DNA from: Acidobacteriota bacterium
Lineage (GTDB): Bacteria > Acidobacteriota > Holophagae > Holophagales > Holophagaceae
Assembly: GCA_021802985.1 (NCBI GenBank)
Contig: JAJZQW010000018.1
Coordinates: forward strand, 1 to 38,335
DNA: 38,335 nt
Direction: 5' to 3'
Positions 1 through 7,680 of the stretch are shown piece after piece; the stretch's first letter is position 1; each line of letters begins with the position of its first letter. A program made the position numbers and the translations under genes. The notes under the pieces are model-generated. The model was not told the DNA's origin. It did no database searches and worked only from the letters and a program-made list of their open reading frames with translations.

Positions 1-300
1 GAGCCTGCCGCTGCGGGTCACAGTCACCAGCTTGGCGATCATCTCCTTGTAGACCGGGCTGGTGGCCATGCGCCAGCCGCCGCCCACCTCCAGCAGCCGC
101 AGGCCGCTGGGGCCCTGTAGGCGTTCCTGCAATTTCTCGATGCCCTGCTGCAGGGCCCCGTCGCCGAGGCCTGTCAGCTCCCGCAGCCGGGCCAGGTCGA
201 GCACCTCGCCGGCCGCCGTGAACAGGGCCTCCAGGGCGCCCGGTAGGTCGCCGCCCTCCTCCCAGAGGGGGTCCTGATGAAAGATCTCCGTGTCGTTCAC
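1..300 (-). CDS. scpB: Segregation and condensation protein B, N-terminal part (cut by window edge)
   Basis: ScpB is the kleisin-associated winged-helix partner of ScpA in the SMC condensin complex that organises and segregates the chromosome. The minus frame opens with GTG at 300 and stays open to base 1, giving 100 residues. They show the typical ScpB N-terminus: an acidic leader, then ALEALFTAAGEVLDLARL (first winged helix), and the GGGWRMATSPVYKEMI strand-helix that pairs with ScpA. The GTG overlaps the TGA stop of psd (GTGA), so the two are probably translationally coupled. The C-terminal winged helix lies outside the window. Family assignment rests on motif resemblance and is fairly secure. 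Confidence 0.8.
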   Translation of the reverse strand, partial: MNDTEIFHQDPLWEEGGDLPGALEALFTAAGEVLDLARLRELTGLGDGALQQGIEKLQERLQGPSGLRLLEVGGGWRMATSPVYKEMIAKLVTVTRSGRL

Positions 301-1229
301 CGGTAAGCTCCCAGCCGCTGTCCCACCTTCACATCTCCGGACCCGCGGGAGGCCACCCAGTCCTTGGCCCGCGGCCCCCCCACCAGCAGCACCACGGTGG
401 AACCGAACTCGAAGGTGCCCAGGTCCTCGCCGGGTGAACAGGGCAGCATCGCCACGGGGAAGGCCCCATCCTTCGGCAGCCTCCGTCCGGCGAGCCAGCG
501 GGAATCAATCACCACGCCGCCCACATGGGTGGCCCCCACCAGCACCGCGGCCACCTCCAGGCCCTCGTCCGGGCCCGTGCCCAGGGCCGTCCAGGTGGCC
601 CGGCGGTTGCGTTCGTAGAGCCGCGGCACGGCCCCGGTGCTGGCGTCGTTCACGGGCCACAACTCGCCCTCCACGCGGGAAACGGCGGTGACACGGCCCT
701 CCAGCGGGACGTGGATGCGGTGGTAGTCCTTGGGGGCCAGGTAGAGGGTGAGGTAGTGTCCGCCTTCGAAGCGGCGGGCCGCAGGATCATGCTTGAGCAG
801 CTCGGTGATGCGGTAGGGTAGGCCCTTGGCCTGGATGGCCGTGTCCCGTTCGATGGGGCCGCTGGCGATGATCCGGGCATCCACGGGGCTGTTGATGAAG
901 CCGGGGGCCGGGGCCTCCTCGGGCCGCAGGCCAGGCTTCAGCCGGCGGGTGAAGAGGGCCTGCAGGCTCGGATACTGGTCGAGGGGGAACTCCGCTTCGG
1001 CCATGTCCAGGTGGTAGGCCCGGGCAAAACGGCCCAGCAGGGGTGTTCGCCAGGCCACCGGCAGGTCGCGGTTGGCGGCCCAGCCCACTACCGCAGAGCC
1101 GAGCCGCTTGGGGTAGAGCCCCAGCAGCCGCAGGGAAAGGGGCCCCGGGGTGCGCAGCATCACGTAGCCCACCCAGAGGAGGGCGAGGGCCAGTGCGGCG
1201 CGCGCGGGAGGGGGCCAGTCGAAGTGCAT
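297..1229 (-). CDS. psd: Phosphatidylserine decarboxylase proenzyme
   Basis: This enzyme decarboxylates phosphatidylserine to phosphatidylethanolamine at the inner membrane, using a pyruvoyl group made by self-cleavage. The 310-residue product starts at ATG 1229. It has one hydrophobic segment near residues 10-28, then FARAYHLD, SLQALFTRRLKPG, the SPVDARI segment with the triad Asp, DYHRIHVPLEGRV with the triad His, and GELWPVN. The cleavage motif near residue 277 reads FGST rather than the usual LGST, with the Gly-Ser bond intact. Length fits the proenzyme family. An upstream in-frame extension to 1322 exists but lacks family resemblance. It shares a GTGA overlap with scpB downstream. Confidence 0.93.
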   Translation of the reverse strand: MHFDWPPPARAALALALLWVGYVMLRTPGPLSLRLLGLYPKRLGSAVVGWAANRDLPVAWRTPLLGRFARAYHLDMAEAEFPLDQYPSLQALFTRRLKPGLRPEEAPAPGFINSPVDARIIASGPIERDTAIQAKGLPYRITELLKHDPAARRFEGGHYLTLYLAPKDYHRIHVPLEGRVTAVSRVEGELWPVNDASTGAVPRLYERNRRATWTALGTGPDEGLEVAAVLVGATHVGGVVIDSRWLAGRRLPKDGAFPVAMLPCSPGEDLGTFEFGSTVVLLVGGPRAKDWVASRGSGDVKVGQRLGAYR

Positions 1230-1320
1230 CGCGCCAGGATAACCCGGGATGAGCCGCGCTTCTTCCCACCCTTCTCCCCGGGGCCTTCCCGCCGTGGCCG
1301 GCCCAGGCCACCATGCCTCC

Positions 1321-1959
1321 ATGGGTTCCGCTTCACCGCTCCTGGGCCTCTCCGCCGCCTGGCTCGGCTATGGCTGCCTGCATTCGCTGCTGGCCTCCCT
1401 GGCGGTGAAGCGCTGGACCGCCGCCCGCTGGCCCGGCCTGATGCCCGCCTACCGCCTGCTTTACAACCTGGTGGCCCTCCTCGCGCTGCTGCCCTTCGGG
1501 TTCTGGCTCCTGGCGGATCCGGGGCCCTGCCTCTGGCACTGGACCGGGCCCTGGCGCTGGGCCGCCGATGGTCTGGCTCTGAGCTCCCTGGCGGCGCTGC
1601 TGCTGCCGGGGAGCCCCTACGATACGGGCGCCTTCCTGGGCTGGCGCCCCTGGCGGGAGGGCCGGATGGATGCCGGGGACGAGGAGCCCTTCCGCATCGG
1701 CTTCCTTCATCGGTTCGTCCGCCATCCGTGGTACGCCCTTTCCCTGGTGCTGCTCTGGACCCGGGACATGACGGCGATGCGGCTGGTTTCGGCCCTGTGG
1801 ATCACGGCCTACTTCATCGTCGGGTCCCGGCTGGAGGAACGGAAGCTCATCGCTGCCCACGGCGATCGCTACCGCCGCTACCGGGCCCGGGTGGCGGGCC
1901 TGCTGCCCCTCCCCTGGAAGACCCTCAGCCGGGCCGAGGCCCGGGACCTGGAGGCGTGA
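1321..1959 (+). CDS. Integral membrane protein of the isoprenylcysteine/phospholipid methyltransferase-like or NnrU type
   Basis: The 212-residue protein has several hydrophobic segments (about residues 5-25, 40-65, 80-100 and 145-170). Its C-terminal signature combines HRFVRHPWYALSLVLLW with EERKLIAAHGDRYRRYR. In ICMT/PEMT-like membrane methyltransferases the RHP...EE.L...G..Y..Y pattern forms the S-adenosylmethionine pocket; NnrU relatives share the RHPWY block. The ATG at 1321 is preferred over the in-frame 1249 start because the earlier residues are low-complexity and lack membrane character. It overlaps hutD by the TGATG arrangement, so the two are likely cotranscribed. The substrate cannot be inferred. 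Confidence 0.7.
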   Translation: MGSASPLLGLSAAWLGYGCLHSLLASLAVKRWTAARWPGLMPAYRLLYNLVALLALLPFGFWLLADPGPCLWHWTGPWRWAADGLALSSLAALLLPGSPYDTGAFLGWRPWREGRMDAGDEEPFRIGFLHRFVRHPWYALSLVLLWTRDMTAMRLVSALWITAYFIVGSRLEERKLIAAHGDRYRRYRARVAGLLPLPWKTLSRAEARDLEA

Positions 1960-2537
1960 TGCGCTGGACCCACCTGACGCCCCGCGAAGCCCGCCGCATG
2001 CCCTGGAAGAATGGCGGCGGCACCACCCTGGAACTGGCCGTGGAACCCCCGGGTGCCACGGTGGAAACGGGCTTCGCCTGGCGCCTCAGCAGCGCCGAGG
2101 TCCCCGTTTCGGGCCCCTTCTCCACCTTTCCCGGGATCGAGCGCACCCTGCTCCTGCTGTCGGGCGATGGCTTCCACCTGGATTTCGGCGAGCAGGGCAC
2201 CGCGACCCTGGACCGGCCACTCGACTCGGTGCGTTTCGCCGGCGACGGGCCGGCCCGGGCCGACCTGCTTGGCGGACCCTGCGTGGACTTCAACCTCATG
2301 GCCGATCCGGCCCGCTGCCGCGCCCGGCTGGAGGCGTTCCGCGCCGCTGCCCCTCGGCGGTTGAACCTGGATGCCGGGACCGTGTTGGCCTTCGTGGCCG
2401 GAGGTGTCGTATCGGTTCCTGCCCTGGACCTGCACCTGGGCCAGGGCCACCTTCTCCGCATCGACGGCGGATCGGGGGACCTGGCCTTGGTGCCGGGCTA
2501 TGGGGGCGTGGCGATGATCGTGGTGAAGGTGGATTAA
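1959..2537 (+). CDS. hutD: HutD/Ves family cupin protein
   Basis: HutD/Ves proteins are small bicupins. HutD is linked to histidine utilisation control and Ves to cold stress, but no firm biochemical activity is established. The 192-residue product begins MRWTHLTPREARRMPWKNGG. PWKNGGGTT is the hallmark of the family, followed by FAWRLSSAEV, GPFSTFPGIERTLLLLSG and DFNLMADP, all family-typical blocks. The ATG overlaps the stop of the upstream membrane gene. The 3' end overlaps the stop of the convergent propeller gene by 4 bp. No other hut gene is present, so a role in histidine breakdown cannot be inferred from context. Confidence 0.85.
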   Translation: MRWTHLTPREARRMPWKNGGGTTLELAVEPPGATVETGFAWRLSSAEVPVSGPFSTFPGIERTLLLLSGDGFHLDFGEQGTATLDRPLDSVRFAGDGPARADLLGGPCVDFNLMADPARCRARLEAFRAAAPRRLNLDAGTVLAFVAGGVVSVPALDLHLGQGHLLRIDGGSGDLALVPGYGGVAMIVVKVD

Positions 2538-3550
2538 CGTCCCACCACGAGGATCCTGAAACTGTCCGGCACCAGGGCGGGCCGCTGCCAGGGCTCGCCG
2601 GGCTTCCGAGGCGGAGCGGGTTCGAAGTCGGCGGTGGGCAGGTAGAGCCGGTGGGTGGTCTCGTCCAGGGCCATGGTGCGGGCGCCCCGCTGGGTGGGGG
2701 CCTGCGCCAGCACCGCGTAGGCGTCGGGAGCATCCTGGCGCACCACCGTCAGCGTGCCTTCGCCATTGGAACTGTACGCGGTGCCCGTCCCGGAATCGAA
2801 GGCCGCCGCGTCGGCACCGGCCCCGATGGCGGGCGTGGCCACCACCTTGCCGCTGTCGGCGTCCATGACGGCCATCAGTTTGTTGCGACCCACGATGAAG
2901 AGGCGCCGGTGCAGCCGGTCCATGGCCATGCCCGAGGGTTCCTCCACCGGCGCGAGGGGCCAGATATGGAGCACCTTCAGCGTCTGGGCATCGATGGCGG
3001 CGACCTGGGAGGCATCCTCCAGGTTCACGAAGATGCGGCCCTTGCCGTCCGCGACCGCGAACTCCGGCTTGTGGCCCAACGGGATGGCGCCCACCACCGT
3101 GCCCTTTTCCGCATCATAGGCCGTGATGTCCTTCCCCTGGCCATTGAAGGAGAAGACGCGGCGCGTGAAGGAATCATAGAGGATGGCGTCGGGTCCGGCC
3201 CCCGTGGCCTTCATGTGGCCGATCACCTTGAGGGTGGAGGGCCGGAAGATGGTCACGGACTGGCTGCGGCCATTGCTCGTGAAGCCGCGGTCCAGGTCCG
3301 GGGCCAGGGCGACGCCATGGACGCCCTCGGTGCCAGGGAGGGTGCCGACGGTCTTGCCGTCCAGATCCAGCACCATCACCCGGTCGAAGCGTGGTACGTA
3401 GAGCCGATGGTGGGCGCTGTCCAGGGTGACGTAGTCCCAGCCGCCGGGGCCGCCCACCTTCAGGGTCTGGAGCAGGTGGACGCCTTGGGCCTGGGCGGGG
3501 GCCGCGGCCAGGAGAAGGAGGGAGGCGAGACGTGCGAAGGGCATCCGCAT
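2534..3550 (-). CDS. Secreted YncE-like beta-propeller protein
   Basis: The 338-residue protein has a Sec signal peptide (MRMPFARLASLLLLAAAPAQA, cleavage near residue 21) and then repeats of about 45 residues. These follow the pattern LYVPRFDRVMVLDLDGKTVG, RVFSFNGQGKDITAYDAEKG, RIFVNLEDASQVAAIDAQT and RLFIVGRNKLMAVMDADSG, which is the YVTN/YncE seven-bladed propeller pattern. Such proteins are periplasmic or extracellular and often bind a partner or DNA; the ligand here is unknown. It is convergent with hutD and divergent from the binding-protein gene at 3653. No membrane anchor or lipobox is visible. Confidence 0.82.
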   Translation of the reverse strand: MRMPFARLASLLLLAAAPAQAQGVHLLQTLKVGGPGGWDYVTLDSAHHRLYVPRFDRVMVLDLDGKTVGTLPGTEGVHGVALAPDLDRGFTSNGRSQSVTIFRPSTLKVIGHMKATGAGPDAILYDSFTRRVFSFNGQGKDITAYDAEKGTVVGAIPLGHKPEFAVADGKGRIFVNLEDASQVAAIDAQTLKVLHIWPLAPVEEPSGMAMDRLHRRLFIVGRNKLMAVMDADSGKVVATPAIGAGADAAAFDSGTGTAYSSNGEGTLTVVRQDAPDAYAVLAQAPTQRGARTMALDETTHRLYLPTADFEPAPPRKPGEPWQRPALVPDSFRILVVGR

Positions 3551-3571
3551 GGGGTTCTCCTCATAGAGAGA

Positions 3572-3599
3572 TTGAGACTATCACCAGACGAGGTATCCG
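3572..3599 (+). promoter_or_regulatory. Candidate sigma70-type promoter for the LivK-like gene
   Basis: TTGAGA (3572-3577) and TATCCG (3594-3599) are separated by 16 bases, about 55 bases upstream of the ATG at 3653. The -35 matches well and the -10 only partly. It lies in the divergent gap between the propeller gene and the binding-protein gene. Confidence 0.3.
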
Positions 3600-3652
3600 A
3601 GAGGGCCGGTCGTGGTAGCGTGATCCATCACATCCCCCCCAAGGAGGTACGC

Positions 3653-4801
3653 ATGAGGAAGGGCATCCTTTCTTCGCTGGTGGCGTTCGGCCTGGCCCTC
3701 CAGGCCCAGACGCCCGTCAAGATCGGCATCATCAACTGCATCACGGGGACCCAGGCGCCCATCGGCGAGTACATCAGCAACGGCTACAAGCTGGCCCTGG
3801 AGGATCTGAAGAACCAGGGGATCCCCGTGCAACTGGTCATCGAGGACGATACGGGCAAGCCCCAGGTGTCCATGTCGGCCATGGAGAAACTGGTGACCCG
3901 GGATCGGGTGGCCGGCGTGGTGGGCCCCTACAGCAGCGCCTGCGCCAGTGCGGCCTCCAAGCTGGCCGAGAAGTACCGCGTGCCCCTCCTCGTGCCCGTG
4001 GCCTCCAAGGAGGAGATTACCCGCCAGAACCTCAAGTACGTCTTCCGCCTCAGCGCCACCACGGAGGACTACGCCTCGATCCTCATTTCCATGGCCCAGA
4101 AGTTGGGCAAGCCCAAGACCATGGCCATCCTGAACGAGAACACCGACTTCGGCACCTCCGGCGCCAAGTCCGCCAAGGCCTATGCGGGCCAGGTGGGCAT
4201 CAAGGTCGTGGCGGAGGAGGCCTATGCCGCCGGCTCCCCTGACTACCGCTCCACGTTGGCCAGGATCAAGAGCCTGAACCCCGACCTGGTGTTCATGGTG
4301 TCCTACGTGGCCGATGGCATCCTGCTCATGCGCCAAGCCCGCGAGGTCGGTCTGACACCCCAGGCCTTCCTGGGTGCGGGCGCGGGGTTCGCATCCTCCG
4401 AGTTCGCCCGGGAGCGGGCCATCTCCAACGATGTCTTCTCCAGCACCCAGTGGACGCCCGATGTGAACTGGCCCGGCGCCAAGGACTTCGCCAAGCGGTA
4501 CAAGGCGGCCTTCGGCAAGGACGAGGTGCCCTACCACGCGGCCAATGCCTATGCCTCTCTGATCGTCATGGCGCAGACGGCGGCCAAGGTCGGCGGTGAC
4601 CGCGAGAAGCTGCGCGCCGCCTTGAGGGACGGCAAGTGGAACGGCATCATGGGCGAGGTCCAGTTCGCCGACTACAGCGGCTATACCAACCAGAACCACC
4701 ATCAGATGCTCGTGGAACAGATCCAGAACGGCAAGCATGAGACCGTCTGGCCGCCCCAGTACGCCATCAAGAAGCCGGTCTATCCCTTCAAGTGGAAGTG
4801 A
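3653..4801 (+). CDS. ABC transporter periplasmic substrate-binding protein, LivK/branched-chain amino acid type
   Basis: This type I periplasmic binding protein would capture an amino acid or similar small carboxylate for an ABC importer. The ATG at 3653 has a near-perfect Shine-Dalgarno AAGGAGG at 3641-3647. The 382-residue product has a short signal peptide (residues 1-19, ending LALQAQ). It is followed by VKIGIINCITGTQAPIGEY, NGYKLALEDLKNQGI, VAGVVGPYSSACASAASKLA, the hinge-region AILNENTDFGTSGAKSAKAY, and DYRSTLARIKSLNPDLVFM, all typical of the Peripla_BP_6 fold. No LivHMFG permease or ATPase genes are adjacent, so this is an orphan receptor that probably docks with a transporter elsewhere. 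A strong terminator follows. Confidence 0.92.
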   Translation: MRKGILSSLVAFGLALQAQTPVKIGIINCITGTQAPIGEYISNGYKLALEDLKNQGIPVQLVIEDDTGKPQVSMSAMEKLVTRDRVAGVVGPYSSACASAASKLAEKYRVPLLVPVASKEEITRQNLKYVFRLSATTEDYASILISMAQKLGKPKTMAILNENTDFGTSGAKSAKAYAGQVGIKVVAEEAYAAGSPDYRSTLARIKSLNPDLVFMVSYVADGILLMRQAREVGLTPQAFLGAGAGFASSEFARERAISNDVFSSTQWTPDVNWPGAKDFAKRYKAAFGKDEVPYHAANAYASLIVMAQTAAKVGGDREKLRAALRDGKWNGIMGEVQFADYSGYTNQNHHQMLVEQIQNGKHETVWPPQYAIKKPVYPFKWK

Positions 4802-4824
4802 CGGCCGGTTGATTTACTGCCGAG

Positions 4825-4851
4825 GCGCCCCGCACGGGGCGCTTCGGTTTT
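4825..4851 (+). terminator. Rho-independent terminator after the LivK-like gene
   Basis: GCGCCCC (4825-4831), a GCAC loop and GGGGCGC (4836-4842) form a 7-bp all-GC stem, followed by TTCGGTTTT. It lies 24 bases past the stop codon and separates this gene from the TauE-like permease. Confidence 0.8.
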
Positions 4852-4870
4852 CAGGGCGGTCCATGGCATC

Positions 4871-5668
4871 GTGGAGGCCATGGAGATCTGGGCCACCCTT
4901 ACCGTCATGGCCGCGGCCTTCGCCGCCGGCACCATCAACGCCATCGCGGGCGGCGGCACGCTCATCTCGTTTCCCTCCCTGATGGGCATCGGGCTCACGG
5001 GGCAGCAGGCCAACGTGACGAGCACCCTGGCCCTCTGGCCTGGCTCCATCGGCGGATTCCTGGGCCACCGCAAGGACCTGGAGGGTACCCGGACCTTCGC
5101 GCTGCGCCTCGTGCCACCCTCCCTCCTCGGAGGGCTTCTGGGCGCCTGGCTCATGCTGGTCACGCCCCAGTCCGTCTTCGACAAGCTGATCCCCTGGCTC
5201 ATCCTGGCCGCCACGGTGCTCCTGGCCGCCAACGATCCCATGGGTCGCTTCCTCAAGAAGGTCGGCGGCCACGAGCGCACCACCACCTGGTGGATCGGTG
5301 CCATCGCCTTCCAGTTCGTCGTGGGCGTCTATGGCGGCTACTTCGGGGCGGGCATCGGCATCCTCATGCTGGCGGCCCTGAGCCTGCTGGGGCTCACGGA
5401 CATCCACCAGATGAACGGCCTCAAGAACTTCCTGGCCCTCTCCATCAACGGCATCGCCATCTTCGCCTTCGTGGGCATGGAATTCCTGCGCCACCCCGGC
5501 AATGTTGTGTGGCACCTCGTCCTGCTCATGGCCCTCTCCGCCATGGGTGGCGGCTTCTTCGGTGCCCACATGGCCCACCGGGTCGGCCGCAAGACCGTGC
5601 GAGTGGCGGTGGTCTGCATCGGGTTCAGCCTGTCCGCCTGGTACTTCTACAAGCACTACGCGGCCTGA
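4871..5668 (+). CDS. TauE/SafE family inner-membrane anion permease
   Basis: TauE/SafE proteins are eight-helix transporters proposed to export sulfite, sulfoacetate or related organic anions. The 265-residue protein shows the diagnostic first helix with AAGTINAIAGGGTLISFP and the second-repeat counterpart VGVYGGYFGAGIGILMLAAL. The QQANVTSTLALWPGSIGG block is also family-typical. Hydrophobic helices run through the whole length. The start is uncertain: GTG at 4871, or ATG at 4880 which has a GGAGG only 2 bases upstream. No sulfur-metabolism gene is adjacent, so the substrate is open. Confidence 0.88.
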   Translation: MEAMEIWATLTVMAAAFAAGTINAIAGGGTLISFPSLMGIGLTGQQANVTSTLALWPGSIGGFLGHRKDLEGTRTFALRLVPPSLLGGLLGAWLMLVTPQSVFDKLIPWLILAATVLLAANDPMGRFLKKVGGHERTTTWWIGAIAFQFVVGVYGGYFGAGIGILMLAALSLLGLTDIHQMNGLKNFLALSINGIAIFAFVGMEFLRHPGNVVWHLVLLMALSAMGGGFFGAHMAHRVGRKTVRVAVVCIGFSLSAWYFYKHYAA

Positions 5669-5689
5669 GGGTCTGCCCACCCTTCGCCC

Positions 5690-5718
5690 TTGGCCCGAAC
5701 CCCGGCCCATGCTAGCCT
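5690..5718 (+). promoter_or_regulatory. Candidate promoter of tRNA-Ser
   Basis: TTGGCC (5690-5695) and TAGCCT (5713-5718) are 17 bases apart. A TGC precedes the -10, resembling an extended -10. The tRNA begins 30 bases downstream, consistent with a short leader. Confidence 0.4.
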
Positions 5719-5747
5719 TTCTGTTCCCCGCGCTCGCGCGGAGCCCT

Positions 5748-5838
5748 GGAGAGTTGTCCGAGTGGCTGAAGGAGCACGATTGGAAATCGTGTGTAGGTCA
5801 AAAGCCTACCGAGGGTTCGAATCCCTCACTCTCCGCCA
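5748..5838 (+). tRNA. tRNA-Ser (anticodon GGA)
   Basis: The acceptor GGAGAGT at 5748 pairs with ACTCTCC at the 3' end, followed by discriminator G and an encoded CCA (5836-5838). The anticodon stem CACGA/TCGTG encloses TTGGAAA with anticodon GGA at 5782-5784, reading UCC and UCU. A long variable arm (GTAGGTCAAAAGCCTAC) marks it as class II serine. The T arm GAGGGTTCGAATCCCTC is perfect. A decayed prophage lies immediately downstream, which fits tRNA 3' ends being favoured integration sites. Confidence 0.97.
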
Positions 5839-5840
5839 CA

Positions 5841-5870
5841 AAGCCCCGCAGCCGCAAGGTTTCGGGGCTT
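5841..5870 (+). terminator. Terminator hairpin downstream of tRNA-Ser
   Basis: AAGCCCCG (5841-5848) and CGGGGCTT (5863-5870) form a perfect 8-bp stem with a 14-base loop, starting 3 bases past the CCA. The following CATCATTTG is only weakly U-rich. Confidence 0.6.
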
Positions 5871-6016
5871 CATCATTTGATGGCTCATGGATAATCAATG
5901 GAATGGCTTCGTTCGTTTAATACCATTCTATAAGATCATTCGGAGTCGGGTTGCTTGTCTCTTTGGCTCTCGGAGCCGATACTTCATCTGGGCTGTATGC
6001 CCCACAGGAGCACACC

Positions 6017-6241
6017 TTGACCATCAAGGCGATCATCCATCAGGCAGAGGAGGGCGGCTATTGGGCCGAGGTTCCCGGTCTGCCCGGGTGCATGACCGAA
6101 GGGGAAACCCTTGATCAGGTGAAGGTGAACCTCTTGGAAGCAGTCCATGGGTGGATGGAGGCGGCCGAGGGTTTCGTGCTTGAGCAGATTGAGGCCCAGC
6201 ATGAGGGTGCTTCGATCCAGGCGTTTGAACTCTCCCTGTGA
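6017..6241 (+). CDS. hicB: HicB family antitoxin
   Basis: HicB neutralises the HicA RNase and represses the hic promoter. The start chosen is TTG at 6017, because AGGAG sits at 6006-6010 with a 6-base spacer and the product then begins at the family's usual first strand (LTIKAIIHQAEEGGYWAEV). The 74-residue product matches short HicB antitoxins of the partial RNase-H fold, with VPGLPGCMTEGETLDQV and ANL-like VNLLEAVHGWM. An upstream in-frame extension to 5951 has no family resemblance. The AT-rich leader contains a possible -10 TATAAG at 5929-5934. It overlaps hicA by GTGA; the antitoxin-first order is a common variant. Confidence 0.88.
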   Translation: MTIKAIIHQAEEGGYWAEVPGLPGCMTEGETLDQVKVNLLEAVHGWMEAAEGFVLEQIEAQHEGASIQAFELSL

Positions 6242-6438
6242 CCCCCCCGACCGGGAAGGAGTTCTGCGCCTTCCTTGAGCGCAACGGATGGATCCTGGCC
6301 CGGATCAAGGGGAGCCATCACATCTACAAGAAGCCTGGCGTCATGGCCCTTCTGACCGTCCCTGTCCACAGTGGGATGCCGCTGAAGGCCGGGCTCTTCC
6401 ATGCGCTTCTGGCTCAGTCTGGGCTGCGCTGGTTTTAG
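6238..6438 (+). CDS. hicA: HicA family mRNA interferase toxin
   Basis: HicA is a small toxin that cleaves mRNA in a ribosome-independent way and is held inactive by HicB. The 66-residue product starts at GTG 6238, overlapping the hicB stop. It carries FLERNGWILARIKGSHHIYK, containing the catalytic histidine in the GSHH turn of the dsRBD-like fold. The C-terminal VPVHSGMPLKAGLFHALLAQ is also canonical. It is full-length for the family with no internal damage, so the pair is probably functional. That is noteworthy because the flanking phage genes are broken. Confidence 0.92.
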   Translation: MTPPTGKEFCAFLERNGWILARIKGSHHIYKKPGVMALLTVPVHSGMPLKAGLFHALLAQSGLRWF

Positions 6439-6450
6439 CGGGCACGGAAA

Positions 6451-6468
6451 GGGCCCCCGAAGGGGCCC
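6451..6468. terminator. Hairpin between hicA and the convergent tail remnant
   Basis: GGGCCCC (6451-6457), loop CGAA, GGGCCCC-complement GGGGCCC (6462-6468) make a perfect 7-bp stem in the convergent gap. There is a short TTT only on the minus-strand side, so it could serve as a weak bidirectional terminator. Confidence 0.45.
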
Positions 6469-6499
6469 AACCTGCCGAGGCCTTCTGAGACGCGGTGGG

Positions 6500-7018
6500 C
6501 TACGAGGCGGCCACGGACTTCCGGACATGGTGTAGCACGGCATTCATGTCCCTGAACTTGGGTTCAACCGTCACGGGCTCCCCGCCGGGGAGCTGGTAGG
6601 TCGCCCCGAAGTTCCCCCGGACCCGGACCACCCGCACACGGTAGGGCCGGCCGGCTTCTTTCAGGTCCACCAGAGGGAATTCCGCGTCTACTAGGGCCTC
6701 GCGGATCTTCCAGACCCCAACCAAAAGGGCGATGGCCCCGCCAACCTCCAGGGGGCCGCCGTAGAAGAGCGGCACGGGGCGCCCCTGCCCGATGGTCACG
6801 GTAGGGGAGCCGAAGCTGTAGACGGGGGAATCTGGAGCGCCACTGTTGTTGTTTATTTTGGGCGCAACCGCCAGCATTTGAGCCACGCCGCCAAGAACCA
6901 TGGTGATGCCGAGGTTCGTCAAGAACGGGACGCCACCAGCGGGATTAATGATGAAGCTCGCAGCGATGAGCGCGGCCCCGACCAGCATCTGGACCCCACG
7001 GCCCCGCCAGGTGTGGGA
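6500..7018 (-). pseudogene. Phage tail-assembly protein I (lambda gpI/TipI-like), C-terminal fragment
   Basis: From about 7018 down to the TAG at 6500 the minus frame encodes roughly 170 residues. It begins with RGVQMLVGAALIAASFIINP, then LGITMVLGGVAQMLAVAP and SPVYSFGSPTVTIGQGRPVP followed by LFYGGPLEVGGAI. This is the order of the hydrophobic C-terminal region of lambda-type tail tip protein I, which acts in assembly of the non-contractile tail tip. The N-terminal ubiquitin-like region of gpI is missing. Upstream the frame runs into the 3' end of the integrase gene without phage resemblance. A local ATG at 6988 exists, but the protein would be partial. Confidence 0.65.
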
Positions 7019-7019
7019 A

Positions 7020-7550
7020 TTACGCCTTCTTCGCCAGCCGCTTGCCCACCTTCCCGGTGGCCTCGCGGGCAGCGTCCAGGGCCAGCCCGGCATATCGCTG
7101 GGTCGTGGCGGCCTGGGTATGACCAAGCAATCCGCCGAGCTGCCGGAGGGACAGCCCCTCGCTGATAGCCGCGGCTCCGAACGTGTGCCGGAGGTCGTGC
7201 GTGTGAACGTCTTCCAGGTTCGCGGCTTTTCGAACCCGCACCCAGAATCGCTGGATGGAGGACACGGGTTGGTTTGCCTTCTCACCAGGGAAGACGAAGG
7301 CGCTGAGCTTCGCCCCTTCGGCCATCTTGAACTTCAACACTCGGTCTAGCTCTTCGGCCGCCTCCAGGTTTAAGGGCAGCACCTTGGTCCCGACCTTGCC
7401 GGCCGTCTTGTGCTCCTTCAGGGTGATGACCCCGCCGACGACCGTCTTTCCCGTTTCGTCCCACTCAAGGGCTACCTGGCTCCGGCGAAGGTTGGCGACC
7501 ACCGCAACCCAAATCAAGGCCCCTGGTTGGGGGCTGGGATCGATAAGGAA
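7020..7550 (-). pseudogene. Tyrosine recombinase/phage integrase, truncated to the catalytic domain
   Basis: The minus frame, read from about 7550 to the TAA at 7020-7022, encodes about 175 residues of the catalytic domain. Visible are NLRRSQVALEW (first Arg), a Lys in LKEHKTAGK, THDLRHTFGAAA (HxxR), LLGHTQAATTQRYAG (His and nucleophilic Tyr), and a basic C-terminal tail. The arm-binding and core-binding N-terminal domains, normally 150-200 residues, are absent. The frame upstream of 7550 encodes unrelated Arg/Gly-rich sequence. Catalytic residues survive but DNA recognition should not, so it is most likely inactive. It abuts the tail-protein fragment with almost no gap, implying a deletion joined them. 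Confidence 0.75.
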
Positions 7551-7680
7551 CGGCCGGATAATTCCCCCTCGTCGCTCCCGCCAGATCCGGGTACCTTCTT
7601 CCCCTCGGCCGCATGGAAATGGCGATGCGGAGCGCGCATCCCGGGCCAGACCCCTTCCAGCCAACCCTAGAGAGGCGATC

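Larger units (their letters stand above)
5839..7560. mobile_element. Decayed prophage or genomic-island remnant next to tRNA-Ser
   Basis: The stretch holds hicBA on the plus strand, a tail-assembly fragment resembling lambda gpI and a tyrosine recombinase missing its N-terminal half, both on the minus strand. The first 180 bases or so are AT-richer than the surroundings. All three cargo types are typical of prophages, and the tRNA-Ser 3' end is a plausible attachment site. I found no convincing repeat of the tRNA 3' end at the far boundary, so the exact limits are inferred from where phage-like coding stops. Confidence 0.6.

Noticed and set aside
2651..3652. Long N-terminal extension of the LivK-like frame
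   Set aside because: It reads antisense through the propeller gene. The signal peptide and AAGGAGG place the real start at 3653.
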